From NCBI GenBank assembly GCA_028820495.1, contig JAPPIX010000257.1, forward strand, positions 1 to 38,200: a stretch of DNA of 38,200 nt, given 5' to 3'. The notes under the pieces were generated by a model. That model saw only the letters and a program-made list of their open reading frames with translations, was not told the origin of the DNA and did not search any database. The stretch comes from Gammaproteobacteria bacterium (lineage in GTDB: Bacteria > Pseudomonadota > Gammaproteobacteria > Pseudomonadales > Azotimanducaceae). A program made the position numbers and the translations under genes. This document shows, piece after piece, positions 25,437-33,493 of this stretch. How positions within the stretch are numbered: position 1 is the stretch's first letter; the number at the start of each line of letters is the position of its first letter.

Positions 25437-27340
25437 TCCGGCTGATACCAAATCGGCGAGGTGTAGGCGCGTTCCTGAATGACAGTGGCCCCGTAGTTCG
25501 GCACTGCCATGCCCAATGCCAAGGCATCGAAGTGGCTATGCCGGGGGGTGGGAATCTCCAGTACGCGAACGTAGTAGAACGCTGGCCGCTCCAGATTGAA
25601 ATCAGGATCCCGCCACAGCGTGGACAGTTCGGCGGCGCCGATCCGATTGCTGTATCGGGCGGTCGTGAGATTCACCGTGTTGCCCACCGGTGGCAACCTG
25701 CCGTCGGCGGTTGCCTGCCGCTCGCCGGACCAAGCGGCATTGAAAACCCTCTCTTGGGACTCCCCGTTGGCGTCGAGCCAGCCCTTGACGACTTGCACAC
25801 GGTCCAGATTCGCCCCCCGCGCATCCTTGTGGGCGGCGATCAGGAAGATCGGCGGCCCCTCGCTGGCGGCGCCGGCCAGCGTACCGCCCATGGGAACGCC
25901 CTTATCGTAGGCAACGCCGGTATCAACCGCCTGCAGGTCGGCCTCCGTGTAGCCCCAACCGCCAAAAAAGCGCACCCGGATGCGCGGCCCGGTGGTGGCG
26001 TAGGTCTCGCGCCGGCGCATGGCGCTAAGAATGGCTTCGCGGGTGTTCTCCTCGGCCCAGACCGCAGCCATGCCCGAAGCGGACATGGTCCAGCCCCTTG
26101 ACCCGCCAGCGATCACCGGATTGATCTTGGTTTCCGGCGTGGAATCCGTGGCCATCTTGCCCCCGAAATTGTTCTCATCCGCGGTGGACAGGCCGGTGTG
26201 GGCATCGGTGGAGCCGATCAGGCCGAATTGGAAGGGGTTGACGCCCAGCGCCGTGCCGAGTTGCAAGCCCGTCTTCAACGCCGGACGAACATAGTCGCCG
26301 GTTTCGGCCACATAGGTTTGCACATCCTGCTGGATGTAGAACGGATAGGGCTCAAAGTCCGCGAATTCGTCGTTGGGGGCCAGCAGCGGGTGGGTTTCCG
26401 AATCGCCCTTGATCTGGGTCACCTCCACCAGCCGCTCCCACCGCACGCGCCGCTCGGCGTAATCGGTGTCCATCGGATCGCCGCGCAACGTGGTGTCGGA
26501 GAACATCAGCCCCTTGGAAATGTTGGAGTTGTGCGGAATGGCCAGGAAACGGGCGCCGGTCGCCTCGCTGGTCTGTTCCAGCCATTGCCAAAGGTCTTCC
26601 GGAAAGGGGCTGTCGAGGGATGAGAACGGCTGGAACGCGCGGGCTTGGTCACCACCGGCATCCGTGACCACGATGCGATGCAGGTTGGCGCCGCCGGGCA
26701 CTGAGCTCCACTCCCAGCCGATGAGACTGGTGAAGCGCCCCGGCTCATAGTGCGCCTCGGCGGCGTCTATGATTTCCCCCCAAGCGGTGCGCATCACCGA
26801 TGGCGATGGCCGCATGGCGCTTGCATCGGCGTCTTCCTGCCAGTTCCGAGCCGCTGCGCGCGGATCGCCGCTGACCGGCAGCACGTCGCGAAACAGGGTC
26901 ACGCCCTCTCCTTCGTCAATCGCATTGCGAATGGTGCGCGTCACGAACCAGTTGCGGATCGATCTCCAGAGTCCGGCATCGTCGTGGTTGATCCCGTTGC
27001 GGTAAATGTCGCGCAACCCGCCGATGAACTCCGCATGGTCGGAGACCACCAGAAAGTCCAGCGGCACGCGGCGCTGCATGCGCGCCCGATGGTAAGGATG
27101 GATGACCGGTGCGCCCTTGGCGAAGCGGTAAGCGGTATCGGGGTCGGCGCTCAGGTTGTTGTTGAGGAAGGCGTCGAAGGAGTAGGAGGTGTGCAGGTGG
27201 GTGTCCCCCCAGAGCAGTTTCTTTCGGGCCGCAGGCGCTTTGGGGGCTGCCGTCGCCTTTGCGGCTGCGGGCGCATTTTCGACGGCCAACGCAGCGCCGG
27301 GCAAACTGACGGCCAAGGCTAGGATCATCAGGGCTTTCAT
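25433..27340 (-). CDS. Secreted DUF3604 protein, PHP-like metallohydrolase fold
   Basis: A 635-residue protein with a signal peptide (MKALMILALAVSLPGAALA). The mature part carries PHP-type metal-site motifs: GDTHLHTSYSFDA near residue 46, VVSDHAEFIGG near residue 100, IPHNSNISKG, and GSTDAHTGLS. DUF3604 members are annotated as uncharacterised and I know of no proven reaction; metal-dependent hydrolysis in the periplasm is a reasonable guess. ATG 27340 is preferred over 27394 because the signal peptide begins there and GGAG lies 10 bases upstream. It reads in the same direction as the helicase gene 57 bp upstream, though a functional link is not obvious. Confidence 0.82.
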   Translation of the reverse strand: MKALMILALAVSLPGAALAVENAPAAAKATAAPKAPAARKKLLWGDTHLHTSYSFDAFLNNNLSADPDTAYRFAKGAPVIHPYHRARMQRRVPLDFLVVSDHAEFIGGLRDIYRNGINHDDAGLWRSIRNWFVTRTIRNAIDEGEGVTLFRDVLPVSGDPRAAARNWQEDADASAMRPSPSVMRTAWGEIIDAAEAHYEPGRFTSLIGWEWSSVPGGANLHRIVVTDAGGDQARAFQPFSSLDSPFPEDLWQWLEQTSEATGARFLAIPHNSNISKGLMFSDTTLRGDPMDTDYAERRVRWERLVEVTQIKGDSETHPLLAPNDEFADFEPYPFYIQQDVQTYVAETGDYVRPALKTGLQLGTALGVNPFQFGLIGSTDAHTGLSTADENNFGGKMATDSTPETKINPVIAGGSRGWTMSASGMAAVWAEENTREAILSAMRRRETYATTGPRIRVRFFGGWGYTEADLQAVDTGVAYDKGVPMGGTLAGAASEGPPIFLIAAHKDARGANLDRVQVVKGWLDANGESQERVFNAAWSGERQATADGRLPPVGNTVNLTTARYSNRIGAAELSTLWRDPDFNLERPAFYYVRVLEIPTPRHSHFDALALGMAVPNYGATVIQERAYTSPIWYQPD

Positions 27341-27397
27341 CAACTGCTTTCTCCGTTGGCGGCTCATCAAGCTGGCGGAAACTGCCGCCTGCAAGGC

Positions 27398-30304
27398 TCA
27401 ACGGCCGGAAGTCGTCTGGGCACTTAGGTCATCTGTGTCGAACAGCGCCAATTGCTGGTTGGATGTGGACGATCCCCCGGCAATGAGCGCCAGAAAACGC
27501 CGTCGGGCTTCCTCGTGTTCCCGCAGGACAAAGTCCTTGCCGAGCAGGCGAACGATGCGTTCATCGTGTGCGTCGAAGTTGAAGAAAGCCTGGGGGTCGA
27601 GGAGCTTGTACACCGGAAACCACTCATCGCTGATGCGAAAGCTCATCCTCGGATTGAGGATGTAAACCCCATGGCTGGTGCGCCGAAAGATGCGGCGGTT
27701 GTAGGCGTAGTCCCGGTCCACCTCGTTCCTGGCCAGCACACCGCTGATGTAAGCCCGCTTGGTTAGCCGTTCCGGCACCGCTGAGCGCGGTAGGAGGCTA
27801 AGCAACTCAGCAAGATCCGCTGCCTTGAAGCCCGGTTGCCAGCACATCACATTGAATGGCAGCCGTGTGTGAAAGAGCGCCACCATGAGTTGCACGAACA
27901 GAAACTCCACTTTGTGGCTGTCTAGCTTCAACAATCTGTTGTCAACCATCACTGTGGTGCTGGCTGGTGCCAACAGTCGGTGGAGCCCGGGCGCTGCGCG
28001 TTTCGCGTAGCGCTCGTCCACCGTCGCCTCCTGCAGCATGATCTGAAAGGCGTTTAGCCCGGCGCTGTTGACCAACTCGGGGTTGGCGCCCATTTCCATC
28101 AGCATGGCCGCCACATCCAAGTTGCCGAAACGTGCCGCCAGCATCAGCGGGGTGAAATTGAAGGCGTCGCGATAGTCCACGCCGTAACGCTCAACCAGCT
28201 TGCGCACATGGTCGGCGCGTTTCATTGAATACGGCATGAAGTGGTGCTGCGCCAGCGTTTGCAGGTGTTGCGGCGCGCGCTTGGCCGCCCGGAAGCCGGC
28301 ATACGCCAGCCTGGCGATACGGGACTCATCGTGGCTCAACAGGGCGTATATGAACAGTTGCAGCGCCTTCTTCTTGTTTACCACGGCACGGCCATTGGTT
28401 GCCCCGCCGCTCAGTGCCTCAAGGCGCTGGCCAGTCAGCGGCTGCCAGGAGATCGGCTGAATGCCCAGTATTCTGCTGCGGATTTCCTCCGCCTGCTCGG
28501 TCTTCCCTTGGCGTTCCAGCACCAGCGCTTCCCGTTGCCATTCCGCCAGGCTCGACTGCTGCTGCGCCAGATCAAGCCGGGCCTTGAGAACTTCGATGCC
28601 GAGCAGATCGAACAGCCGTTGCCTCGGCTTCGATTCCACCAGATAGACGTTGGCGATGGCCCGAGTCACCGCCACGTACAACGCATTGATATGGAACTTG
28701 AAGATCTCCAGGGATTTGTCGCTCTTGTCCCGCGCCCGGGCGTATCTCAGTTCGCCGTCGCTCAGGCTCTCGGGGGCGACATCCCGCACAATCTCCCGAA
28801 AACGCGCCTCGTCGCCGGAGGCGAAGTCGTACAGAATGATGTTGTCGTACTCCAAGCCCTTGGCTTCCTGAATGGAGAAGATGAGCGGCGTGTGGAACTG
28901 CCTCTTCGCCGCCGCCTTCTGCTCATCGTGCATGACGATGACGGCGAAGCGGGTGGACTGCCGGGTTTTGTCGTCAAATTCTCGGATGGCGTCGGCCTCG
29001 TTGGCCAGCAGCGTCACCGTCCCTGCCGCATCGCTGTTGCTGCTGACCAGGAAGTTGCTTTCTCGGTCCACGGACCCGAACCGGGCGTGCTTCAGCCGCA
29101 GGATGCGATTGGCCGTCTCGGTGACTTGAAGGGAATTGCGGTAGTTGGTGGTGAGAATGCGCAGCAGGTCCACCGGCGCTTCCGCACCGGTCTCGCCATG
29201 CTTCCCATGAAAGTATCTTTTGATGCCCGTCCAGGAAAAGAAGTTGGGGTGAACGATCTGATTGGCGTCGCCGCACAGAATGAACCGCTGCTGGTCCTTG
29301 AGGGAGCGCATGACCAGATCGAGCTGCACGTTCGTGAAGTCCTGCACTTCATCGACCACTACGAAATCCCAAGTTGACGTCGCCAGCTCCTGGTGTTCAT
29401 GGCTCAGGACGTTCACGTCATGGCAGCCGGATTCCGCGATTTGGGCAAGGTATTTGACGAACAGATCGTAAACCTTCGCCCGCTCCTCCCGCGAGTAGAT
29501 GGATTGGCGCACGCCGAGCGCCAGATACTCGCTTTTCGACAGGCAACCCTGCGCCGAGGAGCCAGCGATGACGCCGTTGATCTCCTCGAAGAGTTGGTAA
29601 GGGTCCTTAAGGCCGCTGGCCACCCGATGACGGGCGAACCAGCGGGTAAAATCCACAAATCCGACCTCCCGGGTCTTTGGTACGCGGATGCTTTCGAGGA
29701 ACTCGCGGAAGGAAAGAAAGCTCACCTCCTGCTTATCGTTCTCGTAGTTCATCCCGTAGTACAGCGCCCGGGAATTGTCCACCAAGTGGGAGGAGCGCGT
29801 GACGTACAGCACGTTGCCCTCGGCTTCCTTCATCTTCTCCAGCGTCAGCACGGTCTTGCCGCTGCCTGCGGACCCCACGACCACCAAGGGGGGCGACAGG
29901 GCGAAAATATCCCCCTGCTCATCGTCGAAGGAGATGATCTTGTCCAGAACGTTGAACGCGGGGCGAACGGGATTGATGTAGGCGAGCTCGACCGCCTCGA
30001 CGGGCGCGTCGCCTTCCAGAGGTGGCAGCTTGCTTTCGTCCACCGTCACTCCCCGGTTGAGGAAGCGGGACTTCTCATAGGCGTGCCGGACGATGTGCTC
30101 CAACACCAGGATGCAGGTGCGGCCACCGTGCCGGCCAAAGCAGAACAGAAGACGGTCGGAGCGATTGAGGCGGGCTCGGTAGAGGTTGTCGCCCACCTTC
30201 TTGACCTCCGCCGAACGGAAGTCGCCAGCCTCAAGCAACAGCTTCATCTTCGCGAAGTTGGGAATGCCGGCGGTGTCGAGTTGGTTGTAGAGCAGAACGC
30301 GCAT
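27398..30304 (-). CDS. RelE-like region / SF1 (UvrD-type) helicase / ankyrin fusion protein
   Basis: A 968-residue multidomain protein. Residues 1-85 resemble a RelE/ParE-type toxin fold (LYRARLNRSDRLLFCFGR then a strand and HIVRHAYEKSRFL). A superfamily 1 helicase follows: Walker A GSAGSGKT (144-151), Walker B DEVQDF (318-323), motif III GDANQIVHP (345-353), motif IV NYRNS (387-391), motif V QEAKGLEYDNII (479-490), motif VI ALYVAVTRA (541-549). Residues about 706-760 form one or two ankyrin repeats (NFTPLMLAARFGNLDVAAML). The last 200 residues are unassigned. No nuclease motif is seen. It starts four bases after the DUF4143 ATPase stop, so the two are probably co-expressed. The RelE assignment is by eye. 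Confidence 0.85.
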   Translation of the reverse strand: MRVLLYNQLDTAGIPNFAKMKLLLEAGDFRSAEVKKVGDNLYRARLNRSDRLLFCFGRHGGRTCILVLEHIVRHAYEKSRFLNRGVTVDESKLPPLEGDAPVEAVELAYINPVRPAFNVLDKIISFDDEQGDIFALSPPLVVVGSAGSGKTVLTLEKMKEAEGNVLYVTRSSHLVDNSRALYYGMNYENDKQEVSFLSFREFLESIRVPKTREVGFVDFTRWFARHRVASGLKDPYQLFEEINGVIAGSSAQGCLSKSEYLALGVRQSIYSREERAKVYDLFVKYLAQIAESGCHDVNVLSHEHQELATSTWDFVVVDEVQDFTNVQLDLVMRSLKDQQRFILCGDANQIVHPNFFSWTGIKRYFHGKHGETGAEAPVDLLRILTTNYRNSLQVTETANRILRLKHARFGSVDRESNFLVSSNSDAAGTVTLLANEADAIREFDDKTRQSTRFAVIVMHDEQKAAAKRQFHTPLIFSIQEAKGLEYDNIILYDFASGDEARFREIVRDVAPESLSDGELRYARARDKSDKSLEIFKFHINALYVAVTRAIANVYLVESKPRQRLFDLLGIEVLKARLDLAQQQSSLAEWQREALVLERQGKTEQAEEIRSRILGIQPISWQPLTGQRLEALSGGATNGRAVVNKKKALQLFIYALLSHDESRIARLAYAGFRAAKRAPQHLQTLAQHHFMPYSMKRADHVRKLVERYGVDYRDAFNFTPLMLAARFGNLDVAAMLMEMGANPELVNSAGLNAFQIMLQEATVDERYAKRAAPGLHRLLAPASTTVMVDNRLLKLDSHKVEFLFVQLMVALFHTRLPFNVMCWQPGFKAADLAELLSLLPRSAVPERLTKRAYISGVLARNEVDRDYAYNRRIFRRTSHGVYILNPRMSFRISDEWFPVYKLLDPQAFFNFDAHDERIVRLLGKDFVLREHEEARRRFLALIAGGSSTSNQQLALFDTDDLSAQTTSGR

Positions 30305-30308
30305 CGAG

Positions 30309-31511
30309 TTAGTCGGGAATTGCAGCAGGATGGGAAGGATGACGATCGGCCTTTTGGAGTGTTTCTTCTACTCTGTTGGGCAGTTCGGGGCAGTCAAAAA
30401 TGGAGAGGATGCTGATGCGCTCCTGTACCGGATAGGAATTCGGCGTGGGGCAGACCACGAATAGGTGGTCGAGATTGAGGGTGTCAATGACGTTGTGCAT
30501 GCTGCGCGTTAGATCTGGCGCTTCGCTGAATTTCACTTCAAAGCCAATGCGGCGGCCCCGTTCCAGAACCAGAAGATCGACTTCGCCGCCGCTGTGGGAG
30601 CCCCAGAACCAGGCTTGTGCGGGGCGCAGCGCGCGCAACACCTGCTCAATGGCAAAGCCTTCCCATGAGGCGCCGACGCGCGGATGGGACAGCAGTGAGC
30701 CTTCGTCTGCGATGCCGAGCAGGGTATGCAGGATGCCGGGGTCACGTAGATAAACCTTCGGCGCTTTCACTTGACGCTTGGCAGTGTTCTCGAACCAGGG
30801 TTGCAATTGGCGGACCATGTAGGTGCCGGTCAGCACATCCAAATAGCTACGCACTGTCTTGTCGCTGGTGGACATGGCCCGTCCGAGTTCCGAGGCATTC
30901 CAAGTCTGGCCGTGCCAGTGCGCCAGCATGGTCCAGAATCGGCGCATTGCGGCTGCGGGAATGGTGATGCCGAGTTGCGGGATGTCGCGCTCCAGGAAGG
31001 TGCGCACAAAGCCGTCCCGCCAAGCCATGCTGTCACCATCCGACGCGGCCAAGTATGAAGGCGGCAGGCCCCCGCGCAACCAAAGGTTCCGCCAAGCATC
31101 CGTCGTCGTTTCGGCCAGGTCGAAACCGGCTAGTTCAACGAATTCCACCCGTCCGGCTAGTGATTCGGATACTCCGCGCACCAAGTCTGGCGACGCACTG
31201 CCCAAAATGAGATAGCGGCATGGCGCTTGGGGGCGGTCCACCAATACCCTCAGTACGTTGAACAGATGGGGTGCGCGTTGGATTTCGTCCAGTACAACCA
31301 AGCCATCGAGCCCGCCCAACACCAGCTCGGGATTGGCAAGCCGGCGAAGGTCCGGCTCGGACTCGAGATCGAAGCAGGTTGCCTCCCGAGGCGCCGCGAA
31401 CTCCCGCGCTAGCGTAGTCTTGCCGCATTGACGCGACCCGAGCAGGGCAGTTATGGGGGATCGGCCAACGGCGACTTCAAGCTGATGGAGGTAGGTGGCA
31501 CGATGAAGCAT
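30309..31511 (-). CDS. AAA ATPase with DUF4143 and nuclease-like C-terminal domain
   Basis: A 400-residue protein of a widespread accessory ATPase family. Walker A is GSRQCGKT (25-32), Walker B LVVLDE (71-76), sensor region YLILGSASPDLVRG. The middle has a winged-helix segment (NASELGRAMSTSDKTVRSYL), and the C-terminal DUF4143 part has a PD-(D/E)xK-like pattern, D312-x12-E325-V-K327 (GGEVDLLVLE, GFEVKFSE). Family members are often linked to mobile DNA or toxin-antitoxin-like roles, but their function is not settled. The helicase fusion follows after four bases. No Shine-Dalgarno is seen; a -10-like TAGAAT lies six bases before the ATG, which suggests a leaderless message, and a palindrome covers the promoter. 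Confidence 0.87.
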   Translation of the reverse strand: MLHRATYLHQLEVAVGRSPITALLGSRQCGKTTLAREFAAPREATCFDLESEPDLRRLANPELVLGGLDGLVVLDEIQRAPHLFNVLRVLVDRPQAPCRYLILGSASPDLVRGVSESLAGRVEFVELAGFDLAETTTDAWRNLWLRGGLPPSYLAASDGDSMAWRDGFVRTFLERDIPQLGITIPAAAMRRFWTMLAHWHGQTWNASELGRAMSTSDKTVRSYLDVLTGTYMVRQLQPWFENTAKRQVKAPKVYLRDPGILHTLLGIADEGSLLSHPRVGASWEGFAIEQVLRALRPAQAWFWGSHSGGEVDLLVLERGRRIGFEVKFSEAPDLTRSMHNVIDTLNLDHLFVVCPTPNSYPVQERISILSIFDCPELPNRVEETLQKADRHPSHPAAIPD

Positions 31512-31517
31512 CGCTGC

Positions 31518-31568
31518 ATTCTAATGTGAAAATTCGGAACTTGCATCCGAATTTTCACGAATTTTCAC
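31518..31568 (-). promoter_or_regulatory. Promoter and palindromic operator of the DUF4143 ATPase gene
   Basis: GTGAAAATTCGG (31526-31537) and its exact reverse complement CCGAATTTTCAC (31547-31558) flank nine bases. A third half-site GAATTTTCAC follows directly (31559-31568). On the minus strand TAGAAT (31518-31523) is a good -10 six bases before the ATG. The palindrome covers the position of the -35, so a bound protein would block transcription. The ATPase has a winged helix and might act on its own promoter. Confidence 0.6.
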
Positions 31569-31646
31569 GCTTGTGTCCGTGCCGGATCGACCCTATCGAC
31601 GGATTGGACCAACTACGATGGCTTGGGCTAATACGCCCCGCCACAT

Positions 31647-31655
31647 TGGTATACT
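31647..31655 (+). promoter_or_regulatory. Extended -10 promoter of the NicX-like operon
   Basis: TGGTATACT (TG-n-TATACT) is an extended -10 with five of six bases matching TATAAT. Transcription from about seven bases downstream would give a leader of some 20 bases that contains GGGGGAGG (31671-31678) before ATG 31682. No good -35 is present, as is common with extended -10 promoters. Confidence 0.45.
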
Positions 31656-31681
31656 GCGCCGCAATCGAACGGGGGAGGCTC

Positions 31682-32728
31682 ATGCTGCAGGGACGGATCG
31701 AGGGCAAGTGGATCGATTGCTTCGCCCGGGTCTTCAGCCGTTGCAAGGTGCAGGCGGGGGAGGAGGTCGCCATTCTCTCGGAGACCCAGTCCCGCAGCAT
31801 CAATCGAGAGCTGGCGGAGCTGGCGCTGCTGCGCTTGTGCGCCAAGCCCTTTCACCTGATGATTCCCACGCCGCCGCAGACCGCACCGGTGCCGGTTCGC
31901 TCGACCGGCGCATCGGACGTGATCCAAGGCGGGGAAGCGGTGATCAAGGGGCTGGCGGCGGCGGGATTCGTGGTGGACTGCACCGTGGAAGGGCTGTTGC
32001 ACGCGCCCGAACTGCCGCGGATTCTGGGCGGCGGCGCCCGTGTGCTCATGATCTCCAACGAACATCCGGAGGCGCTTGAGCGGCTGGAGCCCGATGCGGC
32101 GCTGGAAGCCAAGGTGAAGGCGGGCATGCGCAAGTTCCGCGCCGCGCAAGGCTTGCGCGTGACCTCCAAGGCGGGCACCGATTTGGCCGTCAACCTGGCG
32201 GGCGCGGTGGTGGGCGGCGGTTGGGGCACCGTGTCGCGCCCCGGACTGATCAGCCATTGGCCGGGGGGGCTTTGCCTATGCTTTCCCGCTGCCGGCACCG
32301 TCAACGGCACCTTGGTCCTCGACCGGGGCGACGTCAACCTGACCTTCAAGCGCTACGCGGACCAGCCGATTGCGCTGACCATTGAAGACGACTACGTCAC
32401 GCGCATCGAGGGCGAGGGCGTCGATGCGGACCTCATGCGCGTCTACTTCGAGGCTTGGCAGGACCAGGACGCCTACGCCACCAGCCACCTCGGCTGGGGC
32501 ATGAACCCGGCGGCGCGCTGGGACGCGATGACGATGTACGGCAAGAACGACTTCAACGGCACCGAACTGCGCGCCTTCGCCGGCAACTTCCTATACTCCA
32601 CCGGCGCCAACGAGGTGGCGGGCCGGCATACGCTCGGCCACTTCGACCTGCCGCTGCGCGGCTGCACCCTCACCTTGGACGGTGACGCGGTGGTGCTCGG
32701 CGGCCAACTGCAGGGCGAGCTTGCTTGA
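31682..32728 (+). CDS. NicX-like (2,5-dihydroxypyridine 5,6-dioxygenase / M29-like) protein
   Basis: A 348-residue protein of the family that contains NicX, the Fe(II) enzyme opening 2,5-dihydroxypyridine to N-formylmaleamate, and that is related in fold to M29 aminopeptidases. The likely iron ligands are H269 (TSHLGWGMNP), H320 and D322 (LGHFDLPLRG). Their spacing is close to His265, His318 and Asp320, which I recall for Pseudomonas putida NicX, and the length is similar. ATG 31682 is chosen because GGGGGAGG lies just upstream; an open frame reaching back to 31526 runs through the palindromic operator. The next gene, an alpha/beta hydrolase, overlaps the stop codon, just the type of enzyme that follows NicX in nicotinate breakdown. 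Confidence 0.78.
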   Translation: MLQGRIEGKWIDCFARVFSRCKVQAGEEVAILSETQSRSINRELAELALLRLCAKPFHLMIPTPPQTAPVPVRSTGASDVIQGGEAVIKGLAAAGFVVDCTVEGLLHAPELPRILGGGARVLMISNEHPEALERLEPDAALEAKVKAGMRKFRAAQGLRVTSKAGTDLAVNLAGAVVGGGWGTVSRPGLISHWPGGLCLCFPAAGTVNGTLVLDRGDVNLTFKRYADQPIALTIEDDYVTRIEGEGVDADLMRVYFEAWQDQDAYATSHLGWGMNPAARWDAMTMYGKNDFNGTELRAFAGNFLYSTGANEVAGRHTLGHFDLPLRGCTLTLDGDAVVLGGQLQGELA

Positions 32729-33492
32729 CTCCGCCTATTCCCTCGTACAAGGAACGCGGCAGCGGCCCGCTGCTTCTCTTCCTGCACGGCTTGGGCGGCA
32801 ACCGCCACTCGTTCGACCATCAGTTGGAGGCCCTGTCGGACCGCTATCGCTGCGTGGCTTGGGACGTTCCCGGCTACGGCGGGTCGGCATCGATGGCGGC
32901 CATGAGCTTCCCGGCCTTGGCGGCGCGATTGGATCGATTGGTCAATGCGCTCGGCAGCGAGCCCCACGCCGTCATAGGGCACTCCTTCGGCGGCATGGTT
33001 GCCCAGACTTGGCTGCGCCGTGGCGGTGCCTGCGGCAAGCTGATCCTGGCCCACACCAGCGCGGCCTTTGGCAAGCCGGGCAGCCGGTGGAACGAGGACT
33101 TCCTCAAAGCTCGCCTGGCGCCGATCGACGAAGGCTTGGCGCCGTGCGACTTCGCCCGTCAACTGATCACATCCATGTTCTTCGACCGCAGCAAGGCCGC
33201 AGCCATAGAGGCGGCGGTGCGGACCATGGCACCGCTTCCGGCGACCACCTACCGGCAAGTGATCGAGTGCTTGGTGGCATTCGATGAGCGCGTCCATTTG
33301 GAGCGCATCCGTGCGCCCACGCTTTGTCTCGCCGCCCAGCATGACCGGACCGCGCCCCCGCAGAGCGTGGCCGAGATGGCGCAGCGCATTCCTGGCGCCA
33401 AGTATCAGTGCCTGCCGGATGTCGGCCACTTGGCTTACGTCGAGACACCCGACGCTTTCACCGCAGCCATCGCGGCGTTTGTAGCGCACTGA
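32725..33492 (+). CDS. Alpha/beta hydrolase (NicD-like deformylase candidate)
   Basis: A 255-residue serine hydrolase. The oxyanion motif is LFLHGLGGNRHSF, the nucleophile S87 lies in GHSFGG, and D207 (AAQHDRTAPP) and H235 (PDVGHLAYVE) complete the triad. It begins at TTG 32725, overlapping the stop of the NicX-like gene (TTGA). In the nicotinate pathway the hydrolase after NicX is NicD, which removes formate from N-formylmaleamate. The present protein has the right fold, size and position, but the same fold includes enol-lactone and C-C bond hydrolases, so the reaction is inferred from context only. Confidence 0.85.
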   Translation: MTPPIPSYKERGSGPLLLFLHGLGGNRHSFDHQLEALSDRYRCVAWDVPGYGGSASMAAMSFPALAARLDRLVNALGSEPHAVIGHSFGGMVAQTWLRRGGACGKLILAHTSAAFGKPGSRWNEDFLKARLAPIDEGLAPCDFARQLITSMFFDRSKAAAIEAAVRTMAPLPATTYRQVIECLVAFDERVHLERIRAPTLCLAAQHDRTAPPQSVAEMAQRIPGAKYQCLPDVGHLAYVETPDAFTAAIAAFVAH

Positions 33493-33493
33493 C

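Noticed and set aside
28241-29377. A 378-codon open frame on the plus strand.
   Set aside because: Antisense to the helicase core, where all SF1 motifs are present in the other strand.
27398-31511. A named antiviral defence system.
   Set aside because: The domains do not match any defence system I can name with confidence, so it is given only as a candidate module.
31526-31681. N-terminal extension of the NicX-like protein to 31526.
   Set aside because: It runs through the palindromic operator and the extended -10, and a strong ribosome site sits just before ATG 31682.
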